This document shows positions 53,005 through 63,442 of a DNA stretch of 64,000 nucleotides, piece after piece. The position numbers were made by a program, and so were the translations under genes. How positions within the stretch are numbered: position 1 is the stretch's first letter; every line of letters begins with the position of its first letter. Source of the stretch: Rhodoblastus sp963710275 (GTDB lineage: Bacteria > Pseudomonadota > Alphaproteobacteria > Rhizobiales > Beijerinckiaceae); assembly GCA_963710275.1 (NCBI GenBank), contig CAVPZS010000008.1, positions 806,001-870,000 on the forward strand. Reading direction: 5' to 3'. The notes under the pieces are model-generated. The model ran no database searches and was not told the DNA's origin. It worked only from the letters and a program-made list of their open reading frames with translations.

Positions 53005-54089
53005 TTATTTTTCGTGCGCCGCCAACGCCGAAAGCGGTTTCCCGCCAATGCGCCGGATCGAAAGCCGCAGGCTTGAACGCGGGAACCGCAGGCGCGGCGG
53101 CGGCGCGCCATCGAGCGGCCAGAACGCCTTTTGCGCCAGTGCGGCCAGCCCCTCATCGACTTCGGTCTGGCCGAGCGGAGGCCATCAGCACATAGAGCCA
53201 GAGCGCCTGCGGTCCGGCGAGCGCGGTGGCCTCGCCATCGAGGCGGAGCCATTTTCGCGCCAGCGAGGCCGCGACCATTCCGCGGCTAGCGCCGGCGTCG
53301 AGATTTTTCCGCGATGATCCGGCAGAATTCGGCCCGATTTTCCTCGCTCTCGCCCCAGAGCGCGGCGCGGCGCACAGCGCGGGCGGCGGCGCGCGGCAGT
53401 TCCGGCGCGTCATTGGCGGACTCGCGGCGGAAGGCCAGCAGCTTTTCCGGGCAATCCGCCGCCAGCGCGCGGCAAGGATGCAGGATTTCCGCGGCGCCCG
53501 CCTGCTGCGCCAGACTGTTCCAGGGCTCGCCGACGCAGAAGCCGTCGATATAGCCGCCCGCGACCGATTGCTGCATCAACGGCGGCGGCGTCACCGTCAG
53601 CCGCACGTCGGCGGGCTCGATGCCGCCCGCGCGCAGCCAAGGCAGCAACTGATAATGATGCGATGAATAAGGGAAAGACATGGGCGAAGCGCAGAGGCGG
53701 CCAGGTTCTGGCCGCTTGCGATCGGAGATCACCTCCGCCAGCGCCCGCGCCGTGCACGGCGGGATCGGTGGGATCGCCCGAAACCTTTTTATGCGCAGGG
53801 CGGCGGCGAGCGCGGGCGCGACGGAAATGGCGTTGCCGTCCAGTCCCAGCGCCACGGCGCCGATCATCGGCGCGGGAAAGCCGTTCAAGGCCGAGGGTGG
53901 AGGCGACCACGGCGGGGGCCAGCATGTGGGCGGCGTCGTAAATGCCGAGCGCCAGCTTGTCGCGCAGATTGGCCCAGGATGGCTCTGGCGCAAGCTCGAA
54001 GCGCAGACCCTCCTCGCGGTCGAAATGCTTTGCGCTGCGGCGACAAGCAGCAGCCCGGCGTCGGTAAGCGGCATGTAGCCGATGCGCAA
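53005..54089 (-). CDS. nasS: NasS-type nitrate sensor, NrtA/CmpA family (indels)
   Basis: About 360 residues of the cytoplasmic nitrate/nitrite-binding family related to NrtA/CmpA. It lacks a signal peptide. Seen: RIGYMPLTDAGLLLVAA, DKLALGIYDAAHMLAP in a corrected frame, FPYSSHHYQLLPWLRAGGI and YIDGFCVGEPWN. In NasS/NasT pairs the nitrate-free form holds NasT inactive. Indels near 53950-53990, 53305 (one extra A in GGAAAAATC) and 53178 (extra T). The start is TTG 54089, or ATG 54104 if one further base is dropped. Confidence 0.85.
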
Positions 54090-54098
54090 GACCTGCGA

Positions 54099-54691
54099 TC
54101 ATCTGAGAAACTCCGCCGCGGTGATGATCGAGCGGGCGATGTCCGCGATCTTCTTGCCCTCGTTCATCGCGACCTTGCGCATCATGGCGTAGGCCTGCTC
54201 CTCGGGAATGTTCTTCGCCTTCATCACCAGCCCCTTGGCCTGGTCGATGGCCTTGCGGTCGGCCAGTTGCCCCTGCGCGGCGGCCAAGTTCCTCGCGCAG
54301 GCGCGCAAAGGCGTTGAAGCGGGAAATGCTCAGGTCGACGATGTTTTTCACCCGCTCCTTCTTCAGCCCGTCAACCACATAGGCCGAGACGCCGGCGTCG
54401 ATCGCGGCGTTGATCATCGCGGCGTCGGAGCGGTCGGCGAACATCGCGACCGGCCGGGCGGCCGCTCCGGAGACGCGGATCATCTGCTCCAGCACGTCGC
54501 GATTGGGGTTTTCGAGATCGATCAGCACGATGTCGGCGTCGATGGCGCGCAGGCGCTGTTCGAGGTCGAGAAATGTATCGACGATCGGTCACCTGCTCAT
54601 GCCCAGCCTCACGCAACCCGTCGCGCAGGATCGCGGTGCGCAACGGGTTCTGGTCGACGATGACGATGCGGAGGTTTTTTTCGTCGGGCAA
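54099..54691 (-). CDS. nasT: NasT-type ANTAR antitermination regulator (two indels)
   Basis: About 197 residues. A receiver-like N-terminal domain (RIVIVDQNPLRTAILRDGLREAGH in parts, DADIVLIDLENPNRD) lacks some phosphorylation residues. The C-terminal ANTAR domain has LADRKAIDQAKGLVMKAKNI and EEQAYAMMRKVAMNEGKKIADIA. It would bind the leader hairpin upstream of nirB when released by NasS. The likely start is TTG 54691; no ATG fits. Frame breaks near 54590 and 54290. nasT precedes nasS here. Confidence 0.88.
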
Positions 54692-54795
54692 TGGCGGCCT
54701 GTCGGCGGATTGGGAGGTCAGCGTCGCATTATAGGGGATTCAACACGCTCGCGCCAGAAGCGGAAATCAGCGGAAAAATGGAGCCGCCGAGTTTG

Positions 54796-56936
54796 CTACA
54801 CCCACCCCTGCGCGACAATTTCCCTCAGCCTGCCCGCTTCCCTCAGAATTTCGGCGCAACGCTGGCGGAGCGCCGCGAAGGCGTTGGATTCGCCTTCGTG
54901 TTTCCCCTCTTCCGCGAGGGGCGGCGGGCGTCTCGAAAGATCGAGCATGGTCAGAACCGACTGCCGCGTCTCGTCGAGCAATTTCGCGCAGGGCACGGGG
55001 TCGAGTTCCGCGCGGCGCGAGCGGATCAGCAGGCGCACGGTGACGATCTGGGCCGCTGTCGTATAGGCGGCGGCGATCAGCTTGCCGTAATCCTCCCACA
55101 GCGTGCGCTGGCGCCGCGGGGTCGCCGCGCATGCGCGTCGCGGATTCGCTCATCGCCGCCATCGCTTCGATCAGGCTTTTCCGCGCCAGGCGATATTCCT
55201 GCTCCTGCGCGTCCCAGCGCAGCGAATGGACGGCATAGATCGCAGAGCTGGCCAAGGAAGGCGCGGGCGATGGCTGGCGCGCCCTGGCGCTCCCATTGCG
55301 GCAGCACAAGGTTGGCGACATAGGCGATGGCGGCGCCGATCGCCGTGTCGACCAGCCTCGACAGCACCGGCGCCGCCTCGACCGGATCGATGAGATGCAT
55401 GGCCAGCAGCGCCATGATCGTGGCCGAAGTCGAGGTCAGGCGGTAATCGACCCGCGCGAAAGCGTGGGCGACGCCGATGGCCGTAAGTTGCGCGGCGAAG
55501 AGCAGGCAGCGGCGAATTGGTCCACAGCAGCGCGCCGGCGACGCCGCAGCCGACGAGCGAGCCGATCAGCCGATCGTTGCGGCGCTGCTTGGTCACGCTG
55601 TAGCTGGCGCGCATGATCACCGCGGTGGTGAGCAGGATCCAGTTGCCGTGACGCAGGCCGGGAACGAAGATGATCAGCACATAGCCGAAGCCGAGCGCCA
55701 GCCCGAGCCGCAGCGCATGGCGGAAGACCGGCGAGGACCAGCGCAACGCCTTGAGGATCGGCGCCATGGACACGCGCAGGGGCGCGACGAATTTCGCTCG
55801 GCTCGACCCCGGCCAGCGCCTGTTTCGCCTTGTCGGGATTGGTCAGCACCGAAGGCAGGCGGGCGAGATGCCTGACCACCCAGGCCAGCCGGGCGCGAGT
55901 CAGCCGCGCGGCGCGCAGCAGGTCGGGATCGGCGGCGGGGTCGGCGCCGAGCTTTTCTATTTCCGCCGCCAAGAGATCGAGCGTTTCCTCATGGTCGGGG
56001 AAGGACCAGGTTTTTCCTGCCGACGGTCAGGTCGACGGCCAGCGTATCGAGTTCGCCCGCCAGTTGCAGCACCAGATCGGCGACGAGCTGCGCCAGGTCG
56101 TTTTTGCGCGGCGGCCAGGCGCACGGGCGCCTGGTCGGCATGGGTCGACACCATGCCGTCGAAAGCCTCCAGCATCATGACGATGGCGGCGAAGAAACGC
56201 ACGATGTCCTTGGGGTCGCGGGAGCCGACGATCAGGCTGCGCGCCGCCTGCAAATGGTCGGAGAAGCGCCGCCTGCTGCTCGACGACCTTCATGTAGAGG
56301 GCGGCCTGGTCGCCGGTGTCGCGATAGAAATCGGCGACGCAGCGCAAGATAAGCGGCAAATTCGCGCAAGACTTCGGCGAGGGTCAGGCGGCGGCCCGAG
56401 GGGTCGAGCAGGCGCGTCAGGGCCAGCGCGACAGGGATGTAAAGCCCGCCGCCGATCGCGAACAGGAGTTCGTAGCGCAGGCGAAGCGTCAAGTCGCTCC
56501 GCCGGCGCGCCGAGGGTGAAGACCATGGCCAGCATGATCGAGACGCTGATCGGGATCGCCCAGCGGCCCCAGGCGAGCGAAAGGCCGGCGATGATTCCGG
56601 TGGCGACGATCACCGGCGCCTCGAGCCAGGGCGTTTCGACGCAAAGCGCGGTGGCGAGCGAGGCGCCCGCGGCGCAGATCCAGGCCAGCGGCAGGACGCG
56701 CGACCTTGGCCCGGAAGGGCATGGGCTGGTCGGAAATGCTGACGCAAAGCGCGCCGGAGGCCGCGGCCATGCCGGCGCCGAAGCTCAAGGTCACGCCAAC
56801 CAGCCAGCGCCACGACGAGCACGCCGACAGCGACCGCGAAACCATTCAGTATATGGCGGCCAAACAGGTATTTGAGCAGTTTCGGCCGGGGCGCGGCCAG
56901 GGCCCGGCGCGCCAAGGGACTTACCAAGCGGCTCAC
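54796..56936 (-). CDS. FUSC-family (YccS/aromatic acid exporter-like) membrane protein (indels)
   Basis: About 710 residues. Two membrane blocks of about five or six helices (LNGFAVAVGVLVVAL and on; later HGNWILLTTAVIMRASYSVTKQRRNDRLIGSLVG in parts) flank cytoplasmic helical regions. The motif TKQRRNDRLIGSLVGC is characteristic of FUSC proteins. The family exports aromatic acids or fusaric acid. The GTG start overlaps the aroQ stop (GTGA), so it is coupled to aroQ. At least seven indels (near 56800, 56500, 56355, 56265, 56015, 55800 and 55515). Confidence 0.85.
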
Positions 56937-57379
56937 CCCTTGCTGTCGATGAGCTTCGCGATCCGGCGCAAGGCGAGGTCGTAGCCTTGCGCGCCGCAGC
57001 CGGCGATCACGCCGTCGGCGCGTTTCGACACGAAGGAATGGTGACGGAATTCCTCGCGCTTGTGGATGTTGGAAATGTGCACCTCGATCACCGGCGCTTC
57101 GAAGGCGTTCAGCGCGTCGAGCAGCGCCACCGAAGTGTGGGTCAAGGCGGCGGGATTGATGACGAGGCCGCCGGCCTTGCCGCGCGCCTCGTGGATCCAG
57201 TCGATCAATTCATATTCGCGATTGCTCTGGTAGAAATGCACTTCGAGCTTCAACGCGCCAGCCAGGGCGCGACAGGCGCGCTCGACATCGGCGAGGGTCT
57301 CGGACCCGTAGATATGCGGCTCGCGCTGGCCGAGCAGATTGAGATTGGGGCCGTTCAGCACATAGACGAGGCGACTCAT
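56933..57379 (-). CDS. aroQ: 3-dehydroquinate dehydratase, type II
   Basis: 148 residues, intact. It shows VLNGPNLNLLGQREPHIYG, the catalytic tyrosine in FYQSNREYELI, NPAALTHTSVALLDAL and EVHISNIHKREEFRHHS with the active-site histidine. It dehydrates 3-dehydroquinate in the shikimate pathway. ATG 57379 begins MSRLVYVLNG. Confidence 0.95.
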   Translation of the reverse strand: MSRLVYVLNGPNLNLLGQREPHIYGSETLADVERACRALAGALKLEVHFYQSNREYELIDWIHEARGKAGGLVINPAALTHTSVALLDALNAFEAPVIEVHISNIHKREEFRHHSFVSKRADGVIAGCGAQGYDLALRRIAKLIDSKG

Positions 57380-57444
57380 CCGAAAACCCTTTCGCGACCG
57401 ACGACTCAGGGGTCGGATGGTCTCCTTATAAAAGCTTGCCTCCG

Positions 57445-57480
57445 GCATTGCGAGCGGCGGAAGCAATCCATCGCTCGCGG
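57445..57480. repeat. REP-like element
   Basis: The segment reads GCATTGCGAGCGGCGG followed by AAGCAATCCATCGCTCGCGG, with ATTGC/GCAAT and GCGAGC/GCTCGC arms. It shares GCAATCCATC with the element near 5671 and ATTGCG with the one near 45719. It lies between aroQ and phoH. Confidence 0.65.
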
Positions 57481-57561
57481 CAAAGCGGTTGGTTGCGCTC
57501 CGCTCACGCTGAGGAGGCGGAAACGCCCCGGCGGCGCGTCAGCGTCGCCGGGGCGAAAATC

Positions 57562-58362
57562 TCAATAGGTCGACGTATCCCCTTCGAACGCCCGCACCCA
57601 CATGGCGCAGAGACCGGAGCGGACGATGTCGTTGATTCCGAACTCGATCACCGGCACCGGCATGTCATGGGTGCGGACCAGCTCGATCATGCGGCGCAGG
57701 CCGGAAGCCTGGGCAATGTCGCACTGGTTGACGTCGCCGTTGATCACGCTGATGCAGTTCTCGCCGACGCGGGTGAGAAAGGTCTTGATTTCGCCGATGC
57801 TGGTGTTCTGCGCCTCGTCGAGCAGGATGAAGGCGTTCTTCCAGGAACGCCCGCGCATCACCTCGAAGGGGACCATTTCGATATCGCCGCGTTTCAGCGC
57901 GATTTCGTAAGGTCCGGAGCCCATGCGCTCCTTGATGGCGTCGGCGATCGGGACCGCCCAGGGCGCGAACTTGTCCTCCATCGAGCCGGGGAAGAAGCCC
58001 AGCGAACGGCCGCAGGGCACATTGGGACGGGTAAGGATGATCTTGTCGATTTTGCCGTTGCGGAGGAGGTCGGCGGCATGGGTGGCGGCGATCCAGGTCT
58101 TGCCGGTGCCGGCGGGCCCCAAGACCACGATTTGCTCACTGGAGCGGAGGGCGGCGAGATATTGCGACTGGGTTGGATTGAGAGCTTTGATGGGTGGCAG
58201 GGCGCGCTGGTTCTGGAATTTCGATCCTTGGAACTCGATGATCTCTGCGTCTCCGCGTTGGCGCGGATTAACTCCATATTGTTGACGGGAATTGCGGCTC
58301 TTCTTTCGGTCCAGTTGTTTACCCACGCGAGGACTCCTCGGCATGAAACGACGGGCGCGCAT
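57562..58362 (-). CDS. PhoH-family ATPase
   Basis: About 266 residues. Walker A GPAGTGKTW, Walker B AFILLDEAQN, TRPNVPCGRSLGFFPGSMEDKF in parts, and the sensor-like INGDVNQCD. It is the shorter PhoH type without the KH/PhoL features. Family members are ATPases and some are RNA helicase or nuclease linked; the role here is unknown. Start choices: ATG 58362 (MRARRFMPRS), ATG 58344 or GTG 58383. Intact. Confidence 0.88.
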   Translation of the reverse strand: MRARRFMPRSPRVGKQLDRKKSRNSRQQYGVNPRQRGDAEIIEFQGSKFQNQRALPPIKALNPTQSQYLAALRSSEQIVVLGPAGTGKTWIAATHAADLLRNGKIDKIILTRPNVPCGRSLGFFPGSMEDKFAPWAVPIADAIKERMGSGPYEIALKRGDIEMVPFEVMRGRSWKNAFILLDEAQNTSIGEIKTFLTRVGENCISVINGDVNQCDIAQASGLRRMIELVRTHDMPVPVIEFGINDIVRSGLCAMWVRAFEGDTSTY

Positions 58363-58579
58363 TCCGTCTAGGACGGACTGCACGGTGGAGGTTTACACGA
58401 CACGACTGGATAAGCAGCGGGAGAGGTTTTGGCGCTTCTGTGTGAAGGGTTTGCCATGGGCCTGCTCCTCGCTGATTAAAAGGATAAGCGATTCTCTCCC
58501 AACACAAAGTAAATTATTTTTACCTTTTGTTGGCGAGGTCGAGCGCAGGCAAGTTCGGGGCAACGCGCGGGGCGCCGCC

Positions 58580-59521
58580 TCACCCGTTCGGCAAATTCCT
58601 CGCCAGCGCCTCGAGCACGGCCATGCGCACGGCGACGCCCATTTCCACCTGTTCGCGGATCAGGCTCTGGTCGCCGTCAGCTACCCCGGAATCGATCTCG
58701 ACGCCGCGGTTCATCGGGCCGGGATGCATCACCAGCGCGTCCGGCTTGGCATATCCGAGCTTTTCCGCGTCCAGCCCGAAAAAGCGGAAATATTCGCGGG
58801 TCGAGGGAATGAAAGCGCCCTGCATGCGCTCGCGCTGCAGCCGCAGCATCATCACGATATCAGCGTCGCGCAGGCCGTCGCGCATGTTGTTGTGGACCTC
58901 CACCCCCATCTGCCCGATCCCCGAGGGCATCAGGGTGGACGGCCCGACGACGCGCACCCGCGCGCCCAGGCAGCCCAGCGCGATGATGTTCGAGCGGGCG
59001 ACGCGCGAATGCAGCACGTCGCCGCAAATGGCGACGGTCAGGCCATCGATGCGGCCTTTGGCGCGGCGGATGGTCAACGCGTCCAGCAAAGCCTGGGTCG
59101 GATGCTCATGGGCGCCGTCGCCGGCGTTGATCACGGCGCAATCGACCTTGCGCGCCAGCAAATGGCAGGCGCCGGCGGAATGATGGCGCACCACGATGAT
59201 GTCGGGCCGCATGGCGTTGAGCGTGATCGCCGTGTCGATCAAGGTTTCGCCCTTCTTGACCGAACTATTGGCCACCGACATGTTCATCACGTCGGCGCCG
59301 AGACGCTTGCCTGCCAGTTCGAACGAGCTTTGCGTCCGGGTCGAGGCCTCGAAGAACAGGTTGATCTGCGTGCGGCCGCGCAGGCTGGTCTTTTTCTTCT
59401 CGACCTGGCGGGACACTTCGACGGCCTCCTCCGCCAGCTCCAGCAGAAAAAGGAGGTCAAGCCGGTTCAGGCCCTCGATGCCGAGGAGGTGACGATGGGA
59501 AAAGGCGAAGGGTGCGTTCAT
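58580..59521 (-). CDS. pyrB: Aspartate carbamoyltransferase catalytic subunit
   Basis: 313 residues, intact. It shows the carbamoyl-phosphate motif FEASTRTQSSFE, HPTQALLDAL, GDVLHSRVARS and MHPGPMNRGVEI. It makes carbamoyl aspartate in pyrimidine synthesis. In many alphaproteobacteria pyrB is followed by pyrC, plsY, dprA and topA; here pyrC is not adjacent in either direction, and topA follows after two small genes on the other strand. Confidence 0.95.
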   Translation of the reverse strand: MNAPFAFSHRHLLGIEGLNRLDLLFLLELAEEAVEVSRQVEKKKTSLRGRTQINLFFEASTRTQSSFELAGKRLGADVMNMSVANSSVKKGETLIDTAITLNAMRPDIIVVRHHSAGACHLLARKVDCAVINAGDGAHEHPTQALLDALTIRRAKGRIDGLTVAICGDVLHSRVARSNIIALGCLGARVRVVGPSTLMPSGIGQMGVEVHNNMRDGLRDADIVMMLRLQRERMQGAFIPSTREYFRFFGLDAEKLGYAKPDALVMHPGPMNRGVEIDSGVADGDQSLIREQVEMGVAVRMAVLEALARNLPNG

Positions 59522-59590
59522 GATTTTGGTCTAATGTAGAGCCTCGGACTGCGCAAGCGCGGCAGCCTCAATCCAAAGGGGATCGCAGGA

Positions 59591-59860
59591 ATGGTCGACC
59601 TTCGCAAGCTCATCGCATTCGCCTGGCTGATGGCCGGCGCGCAACTCGCCCTGGTGACGTCAGCGATGCTCGGCGTCTCTTTCGCGTTACCCCTTCCCCT
59701 GGGGCTGGCGTCGATGATCTTCTGGCCCGTCATTTTCATTCAGGCGGTCAGGAATTTTAAATGGCGCGGCTGCTGGCTTCTCTTGCCCGCGCCTTTCTGC
59801 ATGTGGCCGGTCCTTTTGGCGCTGGTCGCCCTCATCGCAAGCCCGCATGTAAACAGCTGA
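59591..59860 (+). CDS. Small membrane protein, first of a tandem pair
   Basis: 89 residues with two or three hydrophobic helices and a central FKWRGCWLLLPAPFC segment shared with the next gene. No recognised domain. ATG 59591 lies about 70 bases from the pyrB start in a divergent arrangement. Confidence 0.65.
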   Translation: MVDLRKLIAFAWLMAGAQLALVTSAMLGVSFALPLPLGLASMIFWPVIFIQAVRNFKWRGCWLLLPAPFCMWPVLLALVALIASPHVNS

Positions 59861-59865
59861 TTTCC

Positions 59866-60171
59866 ATGCCGTTCCAGCGATTGCTCGGCGCGCACGTCAA
59901 GAGCGCCTGGTTGACGGCGGCCCTGCAAGTCACCGTGACCGCCGACGTCTTTTACCAGCTTGACTGGATCCCCACGAACGTCGCCATCGCCGTTTCAATG
60001 CTTTTGCCCGTGGTTTGGCTGATCTTGCTCCTTCGCGCGCTGGTCAAGTTCGGCTGGCGCGGCTGCTGGCTTCTTTTGCCTGCGCCGTTCTGCATCGGAA
60101 TCCTGTTGCCGCTGATGCTGGCGCCTTTTTTCGGCGTCTATTTTGTCCTCGAGCCCAAACCGAGCGGATGA
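59866..60171 (+). CDS. Small membrane protein, second of a tandem pair
   Basis: 101 residues with three hydrophobic helices and the same FGWRGCWLLLPAPFC segment near residue 63. ATG 59866 starts five bases after the stop of the first copy, so the pair is an operon that arose by tandem duplication. The N-terminal halves differ (MPFQRLLGAHV against MVDLRKLIAF). Function unknown. Confidence 0.65.
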   Translation: MPFQRLLGAHVKSAWLTAALQVTVTADVFYQLDWIPTNVAIAVSMLLPVVWLILLLRALVKFGWRGCWLLLPAPFCIGILLPLMLAPFFGVYFVLEPKPSG

Positions 60172-60404
60172 AAGGGCAATAGCCGGCCGGACAAGGCGCG
60201 CCGCGATTGCCGGACGACCGGCAACCTGGGCTGTCGAAACTGCGCCCAATGCCTGCCCTGCCCTGCGCAAATTTCGCGCAGGCGACCAATGCCCATTTGA
60301 CTATTGGCCGCCGGTCCCCCATTTTCCGCCGCTGTTCGCGCCCTTGAGCGCTCAAAGATTTGCGGCCTTTTTCAGGTCCAGGGGTCATCGCCAGAGGTCA
60401 TCAA

Positions 60405-63299
60405 ATGGACGTCGTCATCGTCGAATTGCCCGCCAAGGCCAAGACGATCAACAAATATCTCGGCAAGAACTTCGAGGTCATCGCCTCATTCGGGCATGTG
60501 CGCGACCTGCCGGCCAAGGACGGTTCGGTCGACCCGGAAGCCGATTTCAAGATGCTGTGGGAAGTGGACGGCAAGGCGAACAAGCGCCTGTCGGACATCG
60601 CCGCGCTGGTCAAGAACGCCGACAGGATCGTGCTCGCGACCGATCCGGATCGCGAGGGAGAGGCCATTTCCTGGCACGTGCTGGAAGTCCTGCGCAACAA
60701 GAAGGTGCTCAAGGACAAGCCGGTCGAGCGCGTGGTGTTCAACGCCATCACCAAGGACGCGATCCTCGAGGCGATGCGCCATCCCCGCCAGATCGACACG
60801 TCGCTGGTCGAGGCCTATCTGGCCCGCCGCGCCCTGGATTATCTCGTCGGCTTCAATCTTTCGCCGGTGCTGTGGCGCAAGCTTCCCGGCGCCAAGTCGG
60901 CCGGCCGCGTGCAATCGGTGGCCTTGCGGCTGGTCTGCGACCGCGAGCTGGAGATCGAGAAATTCGTCACCCGCGAATACTGGTCGCTGGTCGCGCATCT
61001 GCGCACCCAGGCCGATGCTCCCTTCATCGCCCGCCTCGTCGGCGCGGACGGCAAGAAAATCACCCGGCTCGACATTGGCGCCGGCGCCGAGGCCGAAGCC
61101 TTCAAGACCGCGCTGGAAAAGGCCGCGTTTTCGGTCGCTTCCGTCGAGGCCAAGCCGGCCAAGCGGCACCCTCACGCGCCTTTCACCACCTCCACCTTGC
61201 AGCAGGAAGCCTCGCGGAAACTCGGCATGGCCCCGGCCATCGCCATGCGCGTCGCCCAGCGCCTCTATGAAGGCGTCGATATCGGCGGCGAGACCGTCGG
61301 CCTCATCACCTATATGCGTACCGACGGCGTCGATGTGGCGCCGGAAGCGGTCGCCGCCGCGCGTTCGGTGATCGGCAAGGAATTCGGCGACAATTACGTG
61401 CCGCCGGCCCCGCGCAAATATACCGTCAAGGCCAAGAACGCGCAGGAAGCCCACGAGGCGATCCGCCCCACCGACCTGTCGCGCCTGCCCAAGCAGGTCG
61501 CGCGCTATCTGGATAACGATCAGGCCAAGCTCTACGAGCTCGTCTGGACCCGCATGATCGCCAGCCAGATGGAATTGGCGCTGCTGGAGCGCACCACGGT
61601 CGATATCTCCGCCAAGGTCGGCGAGCGCAACCTCGACCTGCGCGCCACCGGCCAGGTCGTCCGCTTCGACGGGTTCCTGAAGCTCTACCAGGAAGGCAAG
61701 GACGACGAGGAGGACGAGGAGTCCGGCCGTCTTCCTCCCATGCCGCAAGGCGAGGCGCTGAAGAAGGACAAGATCGAGGCCGACCAGCATTTCACCGAGC
61801 CTCCGCCGCGCTATACCGAGGCGACGCTGATCAAGCGCATGGAAGAGCTCGGCATCGGCCGGCCCTCCACCTATGCCTCGACGCTCGCGGTGCTGCGCGA
61901 GAGCGACTACGTCAAGCTCGACAAGAAACGCCTCGTGCCCGAGGACAAGGGGCGGCTGGTCACGGCCTTCCTGGAAAGCTTCTTCGGCCGCTACGTCCAA
62001 TATGACTTCACCGCCGCGCTGGAGGAACAGCTCGACCGCGTCTCCAACAGCGAGATCGACTGGAAGGAGGTCCTGCGCGATTTCTGGAAGGATTTTTCGG
62101 CGGCGATCGACGGCACCAAGGACCTGCGCACGGGGCAGGTCCTCGACAGCCTCAATGATTTGCTGGGGCCCCATATCTTCCCGGCCAAGGAGGACGGCTC
62201 CAATCCCCGCGCCTGCCCGATCTGCGGAACCGGCCAGATTTCGCTGAAGCTCGGCAAATTCGGCGCCTTCATCGGCTGCTCGAACTATCCTGAGTGCAAA
62301 TATACCCGCACGCTCTCGGATCGCGGCGAAAGCGCCGCCAAGGGGGACGGCGAACGTCCCGGCGTCAAGGTCCTGGGCGAAGACCCGAAGACCGGCCAGG
62401 AAATCACCCTGCGCGACGGGCGTTTCGGCGCCTATGTCCAGGAAGGCGAAGGCGACAAGCCCAAGCGCTCATCTCTCCCCGCCAATATCAAGGCGGACGA
62501 GGTCACTCTGGAGATCGCGCTGGCGCTCCTGTCGCTGCCGCGCGAAGTGGCCAAACATCCCGAAAGCGGCGAGCCCATCCTCGCCGGCATCGGCCGCTAC
62601 GGCTCCTATGTGCAGCACAACAAGACCTACGCCAATCTCGGCAAGGACGAGAATGTGCTTGAAATCGGCGGCAATCGCGCCATCGACCTGATCCTGACCA
62701 AGGAGGCCGGCGGCGGCATCCGCGGCGCGGGCGGCGAAATTCGCGCCCTCGGCGAGCATCCGCAGGGCGGCGCCATCGCCTTGAAGGCCGGCAGGTTCGG
62801 CCCCTATCTCGCCTGGGGCAAGGTCAACGCCACCCTGCCCAAGGGCACGGACATGACCGGCCTCACGCTCGAAAAGGCCATCGAACTGGTGGACGCCAAG
62901 GCGGCCGGCGCGCCGAGCGACGGGCGCCTGCTGGGCGAGCATCCCGACGGCGGCCCGATCGCGGCGCGCGCCGGGCGGTTCGGCGCCTATGTGTCGTGGA
63001 ACAAGGTCAACGCCACGCTGCCCAAGAGCATGGCGCTGGAGACGGTGTCGATCGAACAGGCGATAAGACTGATCCAGGACAAGATCGATTCCGGCGCCAA
63101 GCCGGGCAAGAAGCCCGCGACCAGGAAGCCTGCAGCAAAAAAGGCCTCTGCGAAGAAGGCGGCGCCGGCGAAGAAGGCGGCGGCCAAGGCGAAGGACATA
63201 GAGGATTCCGACGAGACGCCTTTCGAAGGCGGATCGCCCGCCAAAAAGGCGCCGGTCAAGAAAGCTCCGGCAAAGAAAGCTCCGGCCAAAAAGAAATAG
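60405..63299 (+). CDS. topA: DNA topoisomerase I
   Basis: 964 residues, intact. The Toprim domain starts MDVVIVELPAKAKTINKYLG (family consensus has S in place of L in VESPAKAK) and has ATDPDREGEAI. The catalytic tyrosine is Tyr303 in LITYMRTDG. A single C4 zinc ribbon (CPICG and CSNYPEC) lies near residue 605, followed by four topoisomerase C-terminal repeats with GRFGAYV/GRFGPYL and a Lys/Ala-rich tail (residues about 895-964). AGAGG precedes the ATG. Confidence 0.96.
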   Translation: MDVVIVELPAKAKTINKYLGKNFEVIASFGHVRDLPAKDGSVDPEADFKMLWEVDGKANKRLSDIAALVKNADRIVLATDPDREGEAISWHVLEVLRNKKVLKDKPVERVVFNAITKDAILEAMRHPRQIDTSLVEAYLARRALDYLVGFNLSPVLWRKLPGAKSAGRVQSVALRLVCDRELEIEKFVTREYWSLVAHLRTQADAPFIARLVGADGKKITRLDIGAGAEAEAFKTALEKAAFSVASVEAKPAKRHPHAPFTTSTLQQEASRKLGMAPAIAMRVAQRLYEGVDIGGETVGLITYMRTDGVDVAPEAVAAARSVIGKEFGDNYVPPAPRKYTVKAKNAQEAHEAIRPTDLSRLPKQVARYLDNDQAKLYELVWTRMIASQMELALLERTTVDISAKVGERNLDLRATGQVVRFDGFLKLYQEGKDDEEDEESGRLPPMPQGEALKKDKIEADQHFTEPPPRYTEATLIKRMEELGIGRPSTYASTLAVLRESDYVKLDKKRLVPEDKGRLVTAFLESFFGRYVQYDFTAALEEQLDRVSNSEIDWKEVLRDFWKDFSAAIDGTKDLRTGQVLDSLNDLLGPHIFPAKEDGSNPRACPICGTGQISLKLGKFGAFIGCSNYPECKYTRTLSDRGESAAKGDGERPGVKVLGEDPKTGQEITLRDGRFGAYVQEGEGDKPKRSSLPANIKADEVTLEIALALLSLPREVAKHPESGEPILAGIGRYGSYVQHNKTYANLGKDENVLEIGGNRAIDLILTKEAGGGIRGAGGEIRALGEHPQGGAIALKAGRFGPYLAWGKVNATLPKGTDMTGLTLEKAIELVDAKAAGAPSDGRLLGEHPDGGPIAARAGRFGAYVSWNKVNATLPKSMALETVSIEQAIRLIQDKIDSGAKPGKKPATRKPAAKKASAKKAAPAKKAAAKAKDIEDSDETPFEGGSPAKKAPVKKAPAKKAPAKKK

Positions 63300-63442
63300 G
63301 TTTGGCGACACGGCTGCCCGACCATGGCCAGCCACGCTGGCCATGGCGACCTCTCGCCCGCGCATCACGCCGAAAGTATTGTCCGGCGTAAAGTAACTAA
63401 CGGATATTGAGCGCCAGCAAGCAGCGGGCTGGCCCGGCGAGC

